From assembly GCF_001713455.1 (NCBI RefSeq), contig NZ_CP016464.1, positions 4,847,383 to 4,911,382 of the forward strand: a stretch of 64,000 bases of DNA, read 5' to 3'. The stretch is from Bosea sp. RAC05. Its GTDB lineage: Bacteria > Pseudomonadota > Alphaproteobacteria > Rhizobiales > Beijerinckiaceae. Made by a program: the position numbers and the translations under genes. Below are positions 1 through 9,428 of this stretch, piece after piece. Within the stretch, counting starts at the first letter, position 1. Every line of letters starts with the position of its first letter. The notes beneath the pieces were generated by a model. That model ran no database searches. It was not told the origin of the DNA and saw only the letters and a list, made by a program, of their open reading frames with translations.

Positions 1-133
1 GCGGCCAGGCCAGGAAGAACACCAGGAAGATCATGGTCGGAACCATGAACCAGAAGCCCAGCCAGTTCCGGTTGACCATCAGCCTTGTCCAGGCGGTGGT
101 CTCCGGCGGTGCGGCGAACGAGCCTGAAGCCAT
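1..133 (-). CDS. Carbohydrate ABC transporter permease, N-terminal part (cut by window edge)
   Basis: Only the first 44 codons are inside the window. The start is the ATG whose complement is at 131-133. After about 24 polar residues the chain enters a hydrophobic segment rich in Phe, Trp and Leu, which fits the first membrane span of a MalF/UgpA-type inner-membrane permease. It is the next gene after the binding protein (282-1607) and ATPase (1719-2777) on the same strand, so it most likely forms the channel of that importer. The family call rests mainly on this context; the visible sequence is too short to identify the substrate. Confidence 0.7.
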   Translation of the reverse strand, partial: MASGSFAAPPETTAWTRLMVNRNWLGFWFMVPTMIFLVFFLAWP

Positions 134-281
134 CGCGAGCGCTTCCTCGATAAAAGGGGGATCGTCTCCCCGGCGGCGCGAACGGCGCCGGGAAGAAGAC
201 CCGTAGACATGGATGAAAGGCCCTCCCTCGGCGCCGGTCAGGCGCTCCGGCCGGCGTCACCGCCGGCCGGAAAGGGTTCGG

Positions 282-1607
282 TCAGCGGTAGATGCGCTGC
301 AACTGCCGTTCGGCGAGCTGCATGGCACCCGCAGCCGTCTCGCGGCCGGTGCAGAAGCTGGCGAACATGTCGACGACGATGAAGTCCGCCATCGCCGTCG
401 CCGCCTTCTCGTCGAGCTTGCCGCGATGACCCGCGACGAGGCTGCGCTTGGAGGCGTCGCGGAACACCTTGTTCTTCGGGTCCTTGGTCCAGACCGGGTT
501 GTTGTCGAAGGCGTTCAGCGTATGCGTGAGGTAGCCGGCGGCCGCCTCCAGCCACGGATTGAACTGCTCGGCTTCCAGCATGTAGGCCATGAACGCTTTG
601 CAGGCGTTCGGGAACTTCGTGTAGGTCATCGCCATCATCGGGAAGCAGAGCTGGATCTCGGTCGGCTTGCCCGCCGGGCCGATCGGCCAGTAGGCATGGT
701 CCATATCCGCCGCGATTTCCTTCTGCTTCGGGTCGTTCGAAGCGTTCGCCGCGGCATAGATCGAGATGCCGTTGGCGGTCAGTCCGAGTTCGCCCGACAG
801 GAACAGACGGTTGTTGGAGGCGTCGTTCCAGGCCGCCGTGCCCTGGATGAAGGTGTCGTACAGCGCCTTGGAATAGTTCAGCGCCGCTTCCGTCTCGGGC
901 GAGCGGATGATCACCTTGCTGTTCTCGTCGACCTGCGCGGCGTTGTGGGACCACAGCAGCCAGTAGGCGTAGGAGTTGCCGTCGCCAGAGGCGCGGCCGA
1001 GCGGGAAGCCGGCCGGGGTGTTCTTGGCCTTCAGCGCCTTGCAGAGCTCCAGGAACCCGGCCGTGGTCTGCGGCACTTCATTGAAGCCGGCCGCCTTGAT
1101 CTGCGAGATGCGGTAGTTGATGTAGCCGCCGTTGATCGCGGCGGGGATCGCGATCCACTTGTTGCCGAGCTTGCCATAGGCCTCGGCCACCGGAACCCAG
1201 CCGCCATACTTCTTGCCGAGATAATCGGCGACGTCGCTGACGTCGACGCAGCGGTTCGGGAACAGATGGGGCGTCGAATACAGCGACCAGAACAGGTCCG
1301 GGCCCGTGCCGGTGTTGGCGGCGACGGAGGCCTTCGGCTGCATGTCGTCGAAGGATTCCGACGTCACCGTGACGCGCACGCCCGTGGCCGCAGTGAAGGC
1401 GGCGACGATTTTGTTGAAGGCTTCGTCCTCGGCGACGACGAAGCGGCGCCAGCGCATCAGGTTGAGGGTCGCGCCCGCCTCGGGCTTGAACGGCGAGGCC
1501 TGCGCCCAGGCCTTGGCCCATTCGGTCATGCCGGAGCCGACGAGAGCGCCGGCGCCCGCCACGCCGGCGAGGCCCTTCAATGCGGAACGTCGTGTCGGTG
1601 TGGTCAT
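282..1607 (-). CDS. ABC transporter extracellular solute-binding protein (family 1), Tat-exported
   Basis: A 441-residue periplasmic binding protein of the maltose/sn-glycerol-3-phosphate type. The N-terminus carries a twin-arginine motif (RRSALKG, residues 6-12), then a small-residue hydrophobic stretch ending near residue 35, so Tat export is likely. The mature length of about 400 residues is normal for family 1 binding proteins. It lies between the ATPase gene upstream and the permease gene downstream on the same strand, the usual arrangement of a CUT1-type carbohydrate importer. The FadR-type regulator across the divergent promoter suggests control by a sugar, sugar acid or hydroxy acid, but the ligand cannot be read from the sequence. 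Confidence 0.9.
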   Translation of the reverse strand: MTTPTRRSALKGLAGVAGAGALVGSGMTEWAKAWAQASPFKPEAGATLNLMRWRRFVVAEDEAFNKIVAAFTAATGVRVTVTSESFDDMQPKASVAANTGTGPDLFWSLYSTPHLFPNRCVDVSDVADYLGKKYGGWVPVAEAYGKLGNKWIAIPAAINGGYINYRISQIKAAGFNEVPQTTAGFLELCKALKAKNTPAGFPLGRASGDGNSYAYWLLWSHNAAQVDENSKVIIRSPETEAALNYSKALYDTFIQGTAAWNDASNNRLFLSGELGLTANGISIYAAANASNDPKQKEIAADMDHAYWPIGPAGKPTEIQLCFPMMAMTYTKFPNACKAFMAYMLEAEQFNPWLEAAAGYLTHTLNAFDNNPVWTKDPKNKVFRDASKRSLVAGHRGKLDEKAATAMADFIVVDMFASFCTGRETAAGAMQLAERQLQRIYR

Positions 1608-1718
1608 CAGCGTCCTCCCATGGACTGGTTTTTCGGCCCGGGGTCTGAAGCGCCCCGCTTGCCTCGTGGTTCATCGCGCGCTCGGGGTTGCTCCCCCGAT
1701 ACGCGCGGATGATTCAGG

Positions 1719-2777
<1,059 letters not shown>

Positions 2778-2951
2778 CGGGCCTGTCTCCTCACGTCGTT
2801 TCCCAGTGGGCCCGGTGATCCGCCATGGGGGGCGGGGTCCGGGCCGCATCGTCTATCGGCCTGTTGCGACCGATCGATGAAGGTTGCCGTCGGCTAAGAA
2901 CCGTCGCGTTCCGGAGAACGGCGGTCCCTTGCACCGGCCTTCATCTGCGAT

Positions 2952-2964
2952 AAAGTCATACAAT
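2952..2964. promoter_or_regulatory. Candidate FadR-type operator, copy 1
   Basis: The sequence AAAGTCATACAAT lies in the divergent region between the transporter ATPase and the GntR-type regulator. It matches a second copy just after the regulator gene (3804-3816) at 10 of 13 positions, sharing the core AAGTCATA. A repeated AT-rich motif flanking a regulator gene in otherwise GC-rich DNA is a reasonable operator candidate. The assignment to this regulator is inference. Confidence 0.45.
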
Positions 2965-3040
2965 ACCCACAGGCGTGTCAAGCGCCGGGGCGGCGACGGG
3001 CCGGCAACCCGTCTCAGCCGCGAGGAGGAGGCGCCAGACG

Positions 3041-3802
3041 ATGCGGATGCGCGACTATTCGCGGCCCACGACGCTCAATCCCGACCGCCTGTTCGGCCAG
3101 GTCGCCCAGAGGCTCGCGGTCGCCATCATCACCGGAGCCGTCAAGGCCGGCGAGGTGCTGCCGGACGAGGACGATCTGAGGGGCGACATCTCGGTCTCGC
3201 GCACCGCCTATCGCGAGGCGGTCAAGGTGCTGACCGCCAAGGGCCTGGTCGAGGCGCGGCCGAAGAGCGGCACCCGCGCCGCGCCGCGTGACAGCTGGAA
3301 TCTGCTCGATCCCGACGTCCTCGCCTGGCATTTCGAGGCCGACCCGAACGAGAAATTCATTCGCGATCTCTTCGAGTTGCGCCGTTTCGCCGAGCCGGCG
3401 GCGGCCCAGCTGGCGGCGCAGCGGCGCACACCCGCCGACATCGCCCGCATCGAGGCCGCCTTTCGCGGCATGGCGGACAACGAGCCCTATGACGACGTCA
3501 CCATCCGGGCCGACCTCGCCTTCCACGAAGCGGTCTTCGCCGCATCCCACAACGCCACCCTGATGTGTCTGGCGAGTGCGGTGGCGGCGACGGTGCAATG
3601 GTCCCTGCTGCTCAAATCGATCCATGACCGCGACTTCTTCATCGCCTCACTGGTCGATCACGAGCGCGTCCTGGACGCCATCGTCCAGCGCGACGGAGAC
3701 CTCGCGGCCGTCCGCATGAAGGCCCTGGTGATCGACAGCCTGAACACGACGCTGGCGATGCTGACCCCGCTTTCGACGACGGCCATCCAGAAAACAGCGT
3801 GA
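3041..3802 (+). CDS. FadR-family (GntR) transcriptional regulator
   Basis: A 253-residue DNA-binding regulator. The first 75 residues form a GntR winged helix (LFGQVAQRLAVAIITG onward, with SRTAYREAVKVL as the recognition region). Residues from about 95 to 235 match the all-helical FCD ligand domain, with acidic and histidine residues (DLAFHEAV, then DHERVL) that usually hold a metal and a carboxylate effector. I start it at ATG 3041, 10 bases after AGGAGGAG; the open frame begins further up. It is divergent from the sugar ABC transporter and followed by a 2-hydroxyacid dehydrogenase, so control of these genes by a sugar acid or hydroxy acid is likely. Confidence 0.88.
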   Translation: MRMRDYSRPTTLNPDRLFGQVAQRLAVAIITGAVKAGEVLPDEDDLRGDISVSRTAYREAVKVLTAKGLVEARPKSGTRAAPRDSWNLLDPDVLAWHFEADPNEKFIRDLFELRRFAEPAAAQLAAQRRTPADIARIEAAFRGMADNEPYDDVTIRADLAFHEAVFAASHNATLMCLASAVAATVQWSLLLKSIHDRDFFIASLVDHERVLDAIVQRDGDLAAVRMKALVIDSLNTTLAMLTPLSTTAIQKTA

Positions 3803-3803
3803 T

Positions 3804-3816
3804 TAAGTCATATTAT
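3804..3816. promoter_or_regulatory. Candidate FadR-type operator, copy 2
   Basis: TAAGTCATATTAT begins two bases after the stop of the FadR-type regulator, in a short AT-rich patch before the dehydrogenase gene at 3986. It shares AAGTCATA and the following AT with the copy at 2952-2964. The position would suit repression of the dehydrogenase by the regulator; this is inferred from motif repetition only. Confidence 0.4.
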
Positions 3817-3985
3817 ATATGCACCGGCGGCGCTTCCGCAGCGCCCCGCGCTATGGTGGGATGCACGCTGGCCGATCACACCGTGCCGAAGGCTTCCCAA
3901 GCGCCGGCAATGGCTGCATTTAATCGATTCACCTCGGCCTGATCAAGCGCCGCCCTCCACCCAGAAGCCTGACGGAAACGCACCC

Positions 3986-4957
3986 ATGACACGGCCCAAC
4001 GCCACCGAGATCCTGATGACGGGCCCGCTGATGGCCTATGCGGCGGACCAGCTGAAGGCCCGTTTCACCGTGCACGAACTGTGGAAGGCGGAGGACAAGG
4101 CGGCCTTCCTGCGCGAGATCTCGGGCCGGGTCCGCGGCATCGCCGGCGGCGGCCATGTCCGCATTGACGGGGCTCTGTTCGACGCCCTGCCGAAGGTCGA
4201 GATGATCGCCAATTTCGGCGTCGGCTACGACAATGTCGACGCCGCCGAGGCCGGCCGCCGCGGGCTCGTGGTCTCCAATACGCCCGACGTCCTCACCGAC
4301 GAGGTCGCCGATCTCGCCATCGGCCTGCTGATCGCCACCGTCCGCCAGCTGCCGCAGGTCGACCGCTATCTGCGCGAGGGCAAGTGGCTGAAGGCGCCCT
4401 ATCCGCTGACGACCTCGCTGCGCAAGCGCAAGGTCGGCATCGTCGGCTTGGGGCGCATCGGCAAGGCGGTGGCGCAGCGCATCGAGGCCTTCGGCCTGCC
4501 GATCGTCTATCACGGCCGCTCGCGCCAGGCCGACGTCGCCTATCGCTACTATCCCTCGCTGGTCGAGATGGCCCAGGACGTCGACACGCTGATCTCGGTC
4601 GCGCCCGGCGGCGCCTCGACCCACCACATCATCAACGCCGAGGTGCTGAAGGCGCTCGGTCCCGACGGCATCGTGGTCAATGTCGGCCGCGGCACGGTGG
4701 TCGACGAGCAGGCGCTGATCGAGGCCCTGCGCAGCAAGACCATCCTCTCGGCCGGGCTCGACGTCTTCGAGGACGAGCCCCGCGTTCCCGCCGAGCTGAT
4801 CGCCATCGACCATGTCGTGCTCCTCCCCCATGTCGGCTCGGCCTCGGTCCACACCCGCGAGCAGATGGGCCAGCTCCTCGTCGACAACCTCTTCTCCTGG
4901 TTCGACGGCAAGGGCCCGCTGACGCCCGTCGCCGAGACGCCCTGGACGAAGGCCTGA
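3986..4957 (+). CDS. D-isomer-specific 2-hydroxyacid dehydrogenase (glyoxylate/hydroxypyruvate reductase type)
   Basis: A 323-residue cytoplasmic NAD(P)-dependent dehydrogenase. The nucleotide-binding loop is GLGRIGKA near residue 155. The catalytic set is present: Arg in NVGRGTVVDE, Glu in DVFEDEP, and His in LLPHVGS near the C-terminus. Length and motif order fit the GhrB/hydroxypyruvate reductase branch, which reduces 2-oxoacids such as glyoxylate or hydroxypyruvate. It follows the FadR-type regulator, and the AprI/Inh-like gene starts only 5 bases after its stop. The exact substrate is not determined; the regulator and ABC importer next door suggest a sugar-acid pathway. Confidence 0.9.
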   Translation: MTRPNATEILMTGPLMAYAADQLKARFTVHELWKAEDKAAFLREISGRVRGIAGGGHVRIDGALFDALPKVEMIANFGVGYDNVDAAEAGRRGLVVSNTPDVLTDEVADLAIGLLIATVRQLPQVDRYLREGKWLKAPYPLTTSLRKRKVGIVGLGRIGKAVAQRIEAFGLPIVYHGRSRQADVAYRYYPSLVEMAQDVDTLISVAPGGASTHHIINAEVLKALGPDGIVVNVGRGTVVDEQALIEALRSKTILSAGLDVFEDEPRVPAELIAIDHVVLLPHVGSASVHTREQMGQLLVDNLFSWFDGKGPLTPVAETPWTKA

Positions 4958-4962
4958 GGGCG

Positions 4963-5763
4963 ATGGCCGGCGCGCTGCGACGCGCGCTGGCCGCGGGCGG
5001 CCTGGCTCTCTGGAGCCTCGCCGTCGCGGCGCAGACGGCCCCGCCCCCACGCGGGGCCGACCGGGCGCCGCCGGCCGTCGCGCGGCTGCTGGGCGCCTGG
5101 ACGCTCGAGCAGGTCGGCGCCTCCCGCCAATGCACGGTCACCTTCGGCGCAGAACTAGCGCCCCAGGGCCGCCAGATCCGCTTCCCCGCGACCTGCCGGC
5201 GCGCCCTGCCGATCCTCGACAGCGTCATCGCCTGGTCGTCGACGCCCGATGGCGGGATCGCGCTGAGCGATGCCGGCGGCAAGCCCGTCATCCAGTTCGG
5301 CCCCGCCAGCGGGCAGCGCCGTCAGGGTCGGGGCTCCGACGGCAAGGACTACGGGCTCGATGCCACCGGCTTCGCCCGCGCGGCGACACGGCCCCCGGTC
5401 GGCCCGGCCGAGGCCGCCGCCACCGCCGCCCAGCGCCCGACCCAGGTCGACCCCCGCCGCGCGCCGGCGGCTGCAACCCTGCCGGGGCTCTATGTCCTGA
5501 TGCGGCAGCAGGGCCGCGAAGCCTGCCGCCTGCGCCTGGACGCGCCGTCTCTGGAGGGCGAGGCGGCCGGCGCCCGGCTCGAGCGTCCCTGCCCGGACAC
5601 CGGCATCACCATCTTCGACCCCACGACATGGCGCTATGCCGGCGGCCGGCTGACCCTGGTCGCGCGCAAGGGCCATGGCGTCGATCTCGTCTTTGAGGAG
5701 GGCGTCTGGCGCAAGGACCCGGCGGTCGGCGCGCCATTGCTGCTGCGCCGGCTGCAGCCCTGA
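4963..5763 (+). CDS. Secreted protein with two tandem AprI/Inh-type protease-inhibitor domains
   Basis: A 266-residue exported protein starting at ATG 4963, five bases after the dehydrogenase stop. Residues 1-23 look like a Sec signal peptide (hydrophobic AAGGLALWSLAVAAQ). Two similar beta-barrel-like repeats follow, roughly residues 43-110 and 170-265. Each begins with a G-x-W/Y segment (LLGAWTLEQ, then LPGLYVLMR), has a pair of cysteines, and ends with an aromatic/leucine strand. This pattern fits the AprI/Inh metalloprotease-inhibitor fold, also found in Brucella Omp19. A Pro/Ala-rich linker joins the two. Tandem domains in one chain are unusual; the second gene of this fold in the window is at 13062-13751. 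The function as an inhibitor is inferred from the fold. Confidence 0.7.
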   Translation: MAGALRRALAAGGLALWSLAVAAQTAPPPRGADRAPPAVARLLGAWTLEQVGASRQCTVTFGAELAPQGRQIRFPATCRRALPILDSVIAWSSTPDGGIALSDAGGKPVIQFGPASGQRRQGRGSDGKDYGLDATGFARAATRPPVGPAEAAATAAQRPTQVDPRRAPAAATLPGLYVLMRQQGREACRLRLDAPSLEGEAAGARLERPCPDTGITIFDPTTWRYAGGRLTLVARKGHGVDLVFEEGVWRKDPAVGAPLLLRRLQP

Positions 5764-5913
5764 GGCGAAAGGCCCCGTCAGGACGGTCGCCGGATCTTCC
5801 CGCAGGGCAGTATTTCGACCGGGCACCTCCGTCCGTCTCTGGCGATCGGCGCCCTTCGTTCCTAGATGGGCTGTCGGCGCCCGACCCTTCGGCGCAGTCA
5901 GGAGGATCGCCCG

Positions 5914-6816
5914 ATGTTCAACGCCAAGTCGCTTCTCGATGCCCTCGTCAGTGCCGGCACCCAGGCCGGCCAGCCCGGCGGGCAGGGCCAGACCGGCTCG
6001 CTCGGCCAGATCCTCGGCGGACTGGCGACGAAGGTTCAGCAGGGCGGCGGCCTCGGCGGTCTCGCGGGCATGGCCGGCCAGATCCTGACCCAGGCCTCGC
6101 AGGGCGTCGGCGACGCGGCGCGCCAGACCGGCGTCCAGCAGAAGGCCGGAGACGTCATGGGTCAGGTCACCGGCGGGCGCTCCGCACAGGACGTGCTGGC
6201 CCAGGCCAAGGCGATGTTCGACAAGAATCCCGCGATGGCGACCGCCGTGCTCGGCGGCCTCGGCGCGCTCGTCTTCGGCTCCTCGACCGGCCGCGCCGTC
6301 GTCGGCTCCGCGGCCAAGCTCGGCGGCATGGCCCTGATCGGTGGCCTCGCCTACAAGGCCTACCAGAACTACCAGTCCGGCAAGCCGATGCTCGATATCG
6401 GCAGCAGCCCCGAGCTGCTTCCCGCGCCGCGCGGCACCGGCTTCGAGGCCGAAGCCGCGACCGAGGCGACCGCGCTGCTCTTCATCCGCGCGATGATCGC
6501 CGCCGCCGCCGCCGACGGCGCCATCGATGCCGAAGAGCGCACCACCATCCTCGGCGGCCTGCGCGAGGCCGGCTTCGACCAGGAGGCGAATGAATGGCTG
6601 GAGCAGGAGATGGCCAGCCCCGCCTCGATCGAGACGCTGGTGGCCGGGGCCGAAAGCCCCGAGCTTGCCGCGCAGATCTACACCGCGGCCCGCATCGCCA
6701 TCAATCCGGACACGGCCGGGGAGAAGAACTTCCTGGCGGGCCTCTCCGCCGAGCTCGGACTCGATGCCGAACTCGTGGCCAACATCGACGCGGCCGCGAG
6801 CGCCGCCAAGGTCTGA
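5914..6816 (+). CDS. TerB-like / DUF533 family protein
   Basis: A 300-residue protein with a strong ribosome site (AGGAGG at 5900-5905) before ATG 5914; the open frame begins earlier without support. The N-terminal half is rich in Gly, Gln and Ala, with a hydrophobic stretch around residues 110-150 (AVLGGLGALVFGSS and GGMALIGGLAYKAY) that could enter the membrane. The C-terminal 130 residues are helical and acidic (AAAAADGAIDAEERTTIL), which resembles the TerB-type helical domain found in DUF533. Its role is not known; TerB domains are associated with metal or envelope stress. It stands alone, followed by a hairpin that may be its terminator. Confidence 0.8.
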   Translation: MFNAKSLLDALVSAGTQAGQPGGQGQTGSLGQILGGLATKVQQGGGLGGLAGMAGQILTQASQGVGDAARQTGVQQKAGDVMGQVTGGRSAQDVLAQAKAMFDKNPAMATAVLGGLGALVFGSSTGRAVVGSAAKLGGMALIGGLAYKAYQNYQSGKPMLDIGSSPELLPAPRGTGFEAEAATEATALLFIRAMIAAAAADGAIDAEERTTILGGLREAGFDQEANEWLEQEMASPASIETLVAGAESPELAAQIYTAARIAINPDTAGEKNFLAGLSAELGLDAELVANIDAAASAAKV

Positions 6817-6841
6817 GCGGCCCCGCAGGGCCGCTTGCGAG

Positions 6842-6870
6842 AGCCGTCGCCGTCCCGCGGGACGGCTCTT
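6842..6870 (+). terminator. Probable terminator after the DUF533 gene
   Basis: A GC-rich hairpin lies 26 bases after the stop. The segment 6849-6866 is a perfect 18-base palindrome (GCCGTCCCGCGGGACGGC), and an alternative longer stem pairs AGCCGTC (6842-6848) with GACGGCT (6861-6867). It is followed by a short pyrimidine run. Both foldings place the stem before the TCTTTC tail. Confidence 0.55.
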
Positions 6871-7105
6871 TCGACCGGGCCCTGCCGTTATCTTGCCGGC
6901 AAGGCGCGCAATCGCGCCACGACGTCAGCGTGGCATTAATCATCGCGGCCGAATGACCGCCTGACGCGCCTCTCATCCACGGAGGTTTAGGATTTATCGG
7001 CCAGGAAGGCAGGCATCGAGCGGCGTCATGCCGCTCGATGCTCGCCCGGCCCTGTTGACGGCTCCCGGACGCAGCAACGGCGTAGGGGGAGAGAGAGACA
7101 GGCCC

Positions 7106-7996
7106 ATGGCTTTGATGGCGATGATCAGGGCGATGCGACCGCATCACTGGCTCAAGAACGGGCTGGTGTTCGTCCCCATCCTGCTCAACCACGACGTTTT
7201 CGACCTCGACGCGCTGCGTGACGGCGCCTTGGCCTTCGTCGCCTTCAGCCTGCTGGCCTCGGCAATCTACCTGCTCAACGACATCGTCGATGTCGAGGCC
7301 GATCGCCGCCATCCGACGAAATGCAAGCGCCCGCTCGCGGCCGGCGAGATCACCGAGCGCCAGGCCTATGCGATGATCCCGCTGCTGACGGTGACCGCCT
7401 TCGCGCTCGCCTGGCTGCTGCCGCAGCCGCGGCTGTTTCTGATGGCGCTGGGCGCCTATCTCGTGCTGGCGCTGGCCTATCTCTTCGTGCTCAAGCGCAA
7501 GCTCCTGGTCGATGTGCTGGGCCTGGCGGCCCTCCACACCCTGCGCATCCTGGCCGGCAACGCTGCGGGTTCGATTCCGCTGTCGTCCTGGCTGCTGGCG
7601 TTCTCGATGTTCCTGTTCCTCAGCCTGGCGCTGGTGAAGCGCTATGCCGAGCTGCGCATCACCCAGGACCAGTCGGGCCTGAAGAAGGCCGGGCGCGGCT
7701 ACCATGCCGAGGACATCGAGGCGCTCTCGCAACTCGGCATGGCCTCGGGCTGCACCTGCGCGCTGATCATGGCGCTCTATGTCGACAGCGCCGCCGTGAA
7801 GGAGCGCTACGCCCATCCCGAGCTGATCTGGCTGCTCTGCCCGATCATTCTCTACCAGATGTCGCGGATCTGGTTCCTGGCACGGCGGGGACAGATGCCG
7901 GACGATCCGCTCGTGTTCATGATCCGCGACTGGCGCAGCCAGGTGACTGGCGCGGCCGTGGTCGGGATTCTCGTCGCCGCGACTCTGCTTCCGTGA
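7106..7996 (+). CDS. UbiA-family prenyltransferase, decaprenyl-phosphate phosphoribosyltransferase type
   Basis: A 296-residue multi-spanning membrane enzyme. The aspartate-rich metal and polyprenyl site is NDIVDVEAD at residues 58-66, followed by a basic HPTKCKRPLAAG stretch, and at least seven hydrophobic segments follow. The opening RPHHWLKN and the RYAEL loop are typical of the branch that transfers 5-phosphoribosyl diphosphate to decaprenyl phosphate (Rv3806c-like) rather than of quinone or heme enzymes. I use ATG 7106 because GGGGAGAGAGAG lies just upstream. Its stop overlaps the GTG start of a DprE1-like oxidase by four bases, so the two are translationally coupled and probably act on the same lipid-linked pentose. 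Confidence 0.85.
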   Translation: MALMAMIRAMRPHHWLKNGLVFVPILLNHDVFDLDALRDGALAFVAFSLLASAIYLLNDIVDVEADRRHPTKCKRPLAAGEITERQAYAMIPLLTVTAFALAWLLPQPRLFLMALGAYLVLALAYLFVLKRKLLVDVLGLAALHTLRILAGNAAGSIPLSSWLLAFSMFLFLSLALVKRYAELRITQDQSGLKKAGRGYHAEDIEALSQLGMASGCTCALIMALYVDSAAVKERYAHPELIWLLCPIILYQMSRIWFLARRGQMPDDPLVFMIRDWRSQVTGAAVVGILVAATLLP

Positions 7997-9306
7997 CCGG
8001 ACCGGCGCCCCGCATCGCATCCTGGGGCGGCCTGACGCCGCGCGCGACGACGACGCTGGCGCCGGACCTCTGGCTGGCCGCGCCGGCGCCCGAGGCTGGC
8101 CCCGTGCTCGCCTATGGCAATGGCCGCTCCTATGGCGATTCCTGCCTGAACGACGGCGGGCGCCTGATCCTGGCACGCCGCCTCGACCGCGTTCTGGCCT
8201 TCGACCGCGAGAGCGGCCTCGTCACCTGCGAGGCCGGCGTCCTGCTCGACGATCTGCTGAACCTCGTGGTGCCCGCCGGCTGGTTCCCGCCCGTGACGCC
8301 CGGCACCTGCTACGTCACCATTGGCGGCGCGCTCGCCAATGACGTCCACGGCAAGAACCATCACCGCGCCGGCACCTTCGGCCGCCATGTCCGCGCCTTC
8401 GAGCTCGTCCGCTCCGACGGGCGCCGCCTGACCTGCGCGCCCGACATGAATGGCGCGCTCTTCGCCGCCACCATCGGCGGCATGGGCCTCACCGGCCTCG
8501 TCACGCAGGTGACGCTGCAGCTGATGCCCGTCGCCTCCGCCGAGATGCTGCAGGAAGTCATCCATTTCGGCGGGCTCGACGACTTCTTCGCGCTCGCCGC
8601 CGGCTCGGACGCCAGCCATGACTACACCGTCGCCTGGATCGACGCGCTGGCCGGTGGCGCCGGCTTCGGCCGCGGCGTCTTCTTCCGGGCTAATCATGCC
8701 CCGGCCAGCGACGAGCCTCCGGCGCAGCCCGGCCGCATTCTGCCCTTCCCGCTGAAGCCGCCCGTCCCGCTGATCAACCGGCTGACGCTGCAGGCCTTCA
8801 ATGCGCTCTACCGCGCCGCCCAGCCGCGCTCGCCCGAGCCGCGCCGCATCGCCTACCGCCCGTTCTTCTACCCGCTCGATCGCGTCTCCGACTGGAACCG
8901 CGCCTATGGTCCGGGGGGCTTGCGCCAGTTCCAGTGCGCGATTCCGACGGCTCACGCCCGGCAGGCCGTGGAGGAGATGCTGCGCCGGACGCTCGCCGCC
9001 GGCGAAGCCTCCTTCCTGACCGTGCTGAAGCTCTTCGGCGACGTGCCCTCGCCGGGAATGATGTCCTTCCCCGTCGCGGGGGCGACGCTGACGCTCGACT
9101 TCCCGAACCGCGGTGCGCGCACCGAGCGCCTGCTGGCGGAGCTGGACGCGGTGACGCTTGCCGCCAGGGGCCGCGTCAACCCCTACAAGGATGCCCGCAT
9201 GTCGCCGGCGACCTTCGAGGCTTCCTTCCCGCACTGGCGCGACTTCGCGGCCCATCTCGATCCGGGCTTCTCGTCGAGCTTCTGGCGCCGCGTCACCGCC
9301 GGCTGA
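7993..9306 (+). CDS. dprE1: FAD-dependent oxidase resembling decaprenylphosphoryl-beta-D-ribose 2'-oxidase (DprE1)
   Basis: A 437-residue flavoprotein of the vanillyl-alcohol-oxidase fold. It starts at GTG 7993, overlapping the UbiA stop. The FAD-binding pieces are GNGRSYGDS (residues 42-50) and TIGGALANDVHGKNHH (109-124), the latter very close to the mycobacterial DprE1 signature. Cys315 (in QFQC) and Lys346 (in VLK) are 31 residues apart, the same spacing as Cys387 and Lys418 of mycobacterial DprE1. DprE1 oxidises decaprenylphosphoryl-ribose to the 2'-keto form on the way to decaprenylphosphoryl-arabinose. The reductase partner DprE2 is not seen in the window. The symbol reflects family resemblance and gene context. 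Confidence 0.85.
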   Translation: MTGPAPRIASWGGLTPRATTTLAPDLWLAAPAPEAGPVLAYGNGRSYGDSCLNDGGRLILARRLDRVLAFDRESGLVTCEAGVLLDDLLNLVVPAGWFPPVTPGTCYVTIGGALANDVHGKNHHRAGTFGRHVRAFELVRSDGRRLTCAPDMNGALFAATIGGMGLTGLVTQVTLQLMPVASAEMLQEVIHFGGLDDFFALAAGSDASHDYTVAWIDALAGGAGFGRGVFFRANHAPASDEPPAQPGRILPFPLKPPVPLINRLTLQAFNALYRAAQPRSPEPRRIAYRPFFYPLDRVSDWNRAYGPGGLRQFQCAIPTAHARQAVEEMLRRTLAAGEASFLTVLKLFGDVPSPGMMSFPVAGATLTLDFPNRGARTERLLAELDAVTLAARGRVNPYKDARMSPATFEASFPHWRDFAAHLDPGFSSSFWRRVTAG

Positions 9307-9428
9307 GGGCCGTCCCCCGGCCTGTCCGAAAAAAACCGACACACGCTTGAACCTCCCGGCCGCGGGCCGCGACCAAGGGTCATGGAGGGCGAATGGTTCG
9401 CTCCCGAAGCCTCAGGGAGACCCTGACG

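Noticed and set aside
213..1712. Long plus-strand open frame opposite the solute-binding protein gene
   Set aside because: Arginine- and glycine-rich translation without domains, fully antisense to a well-supported gene. High GC content leaves antisense frames open throughout the window.
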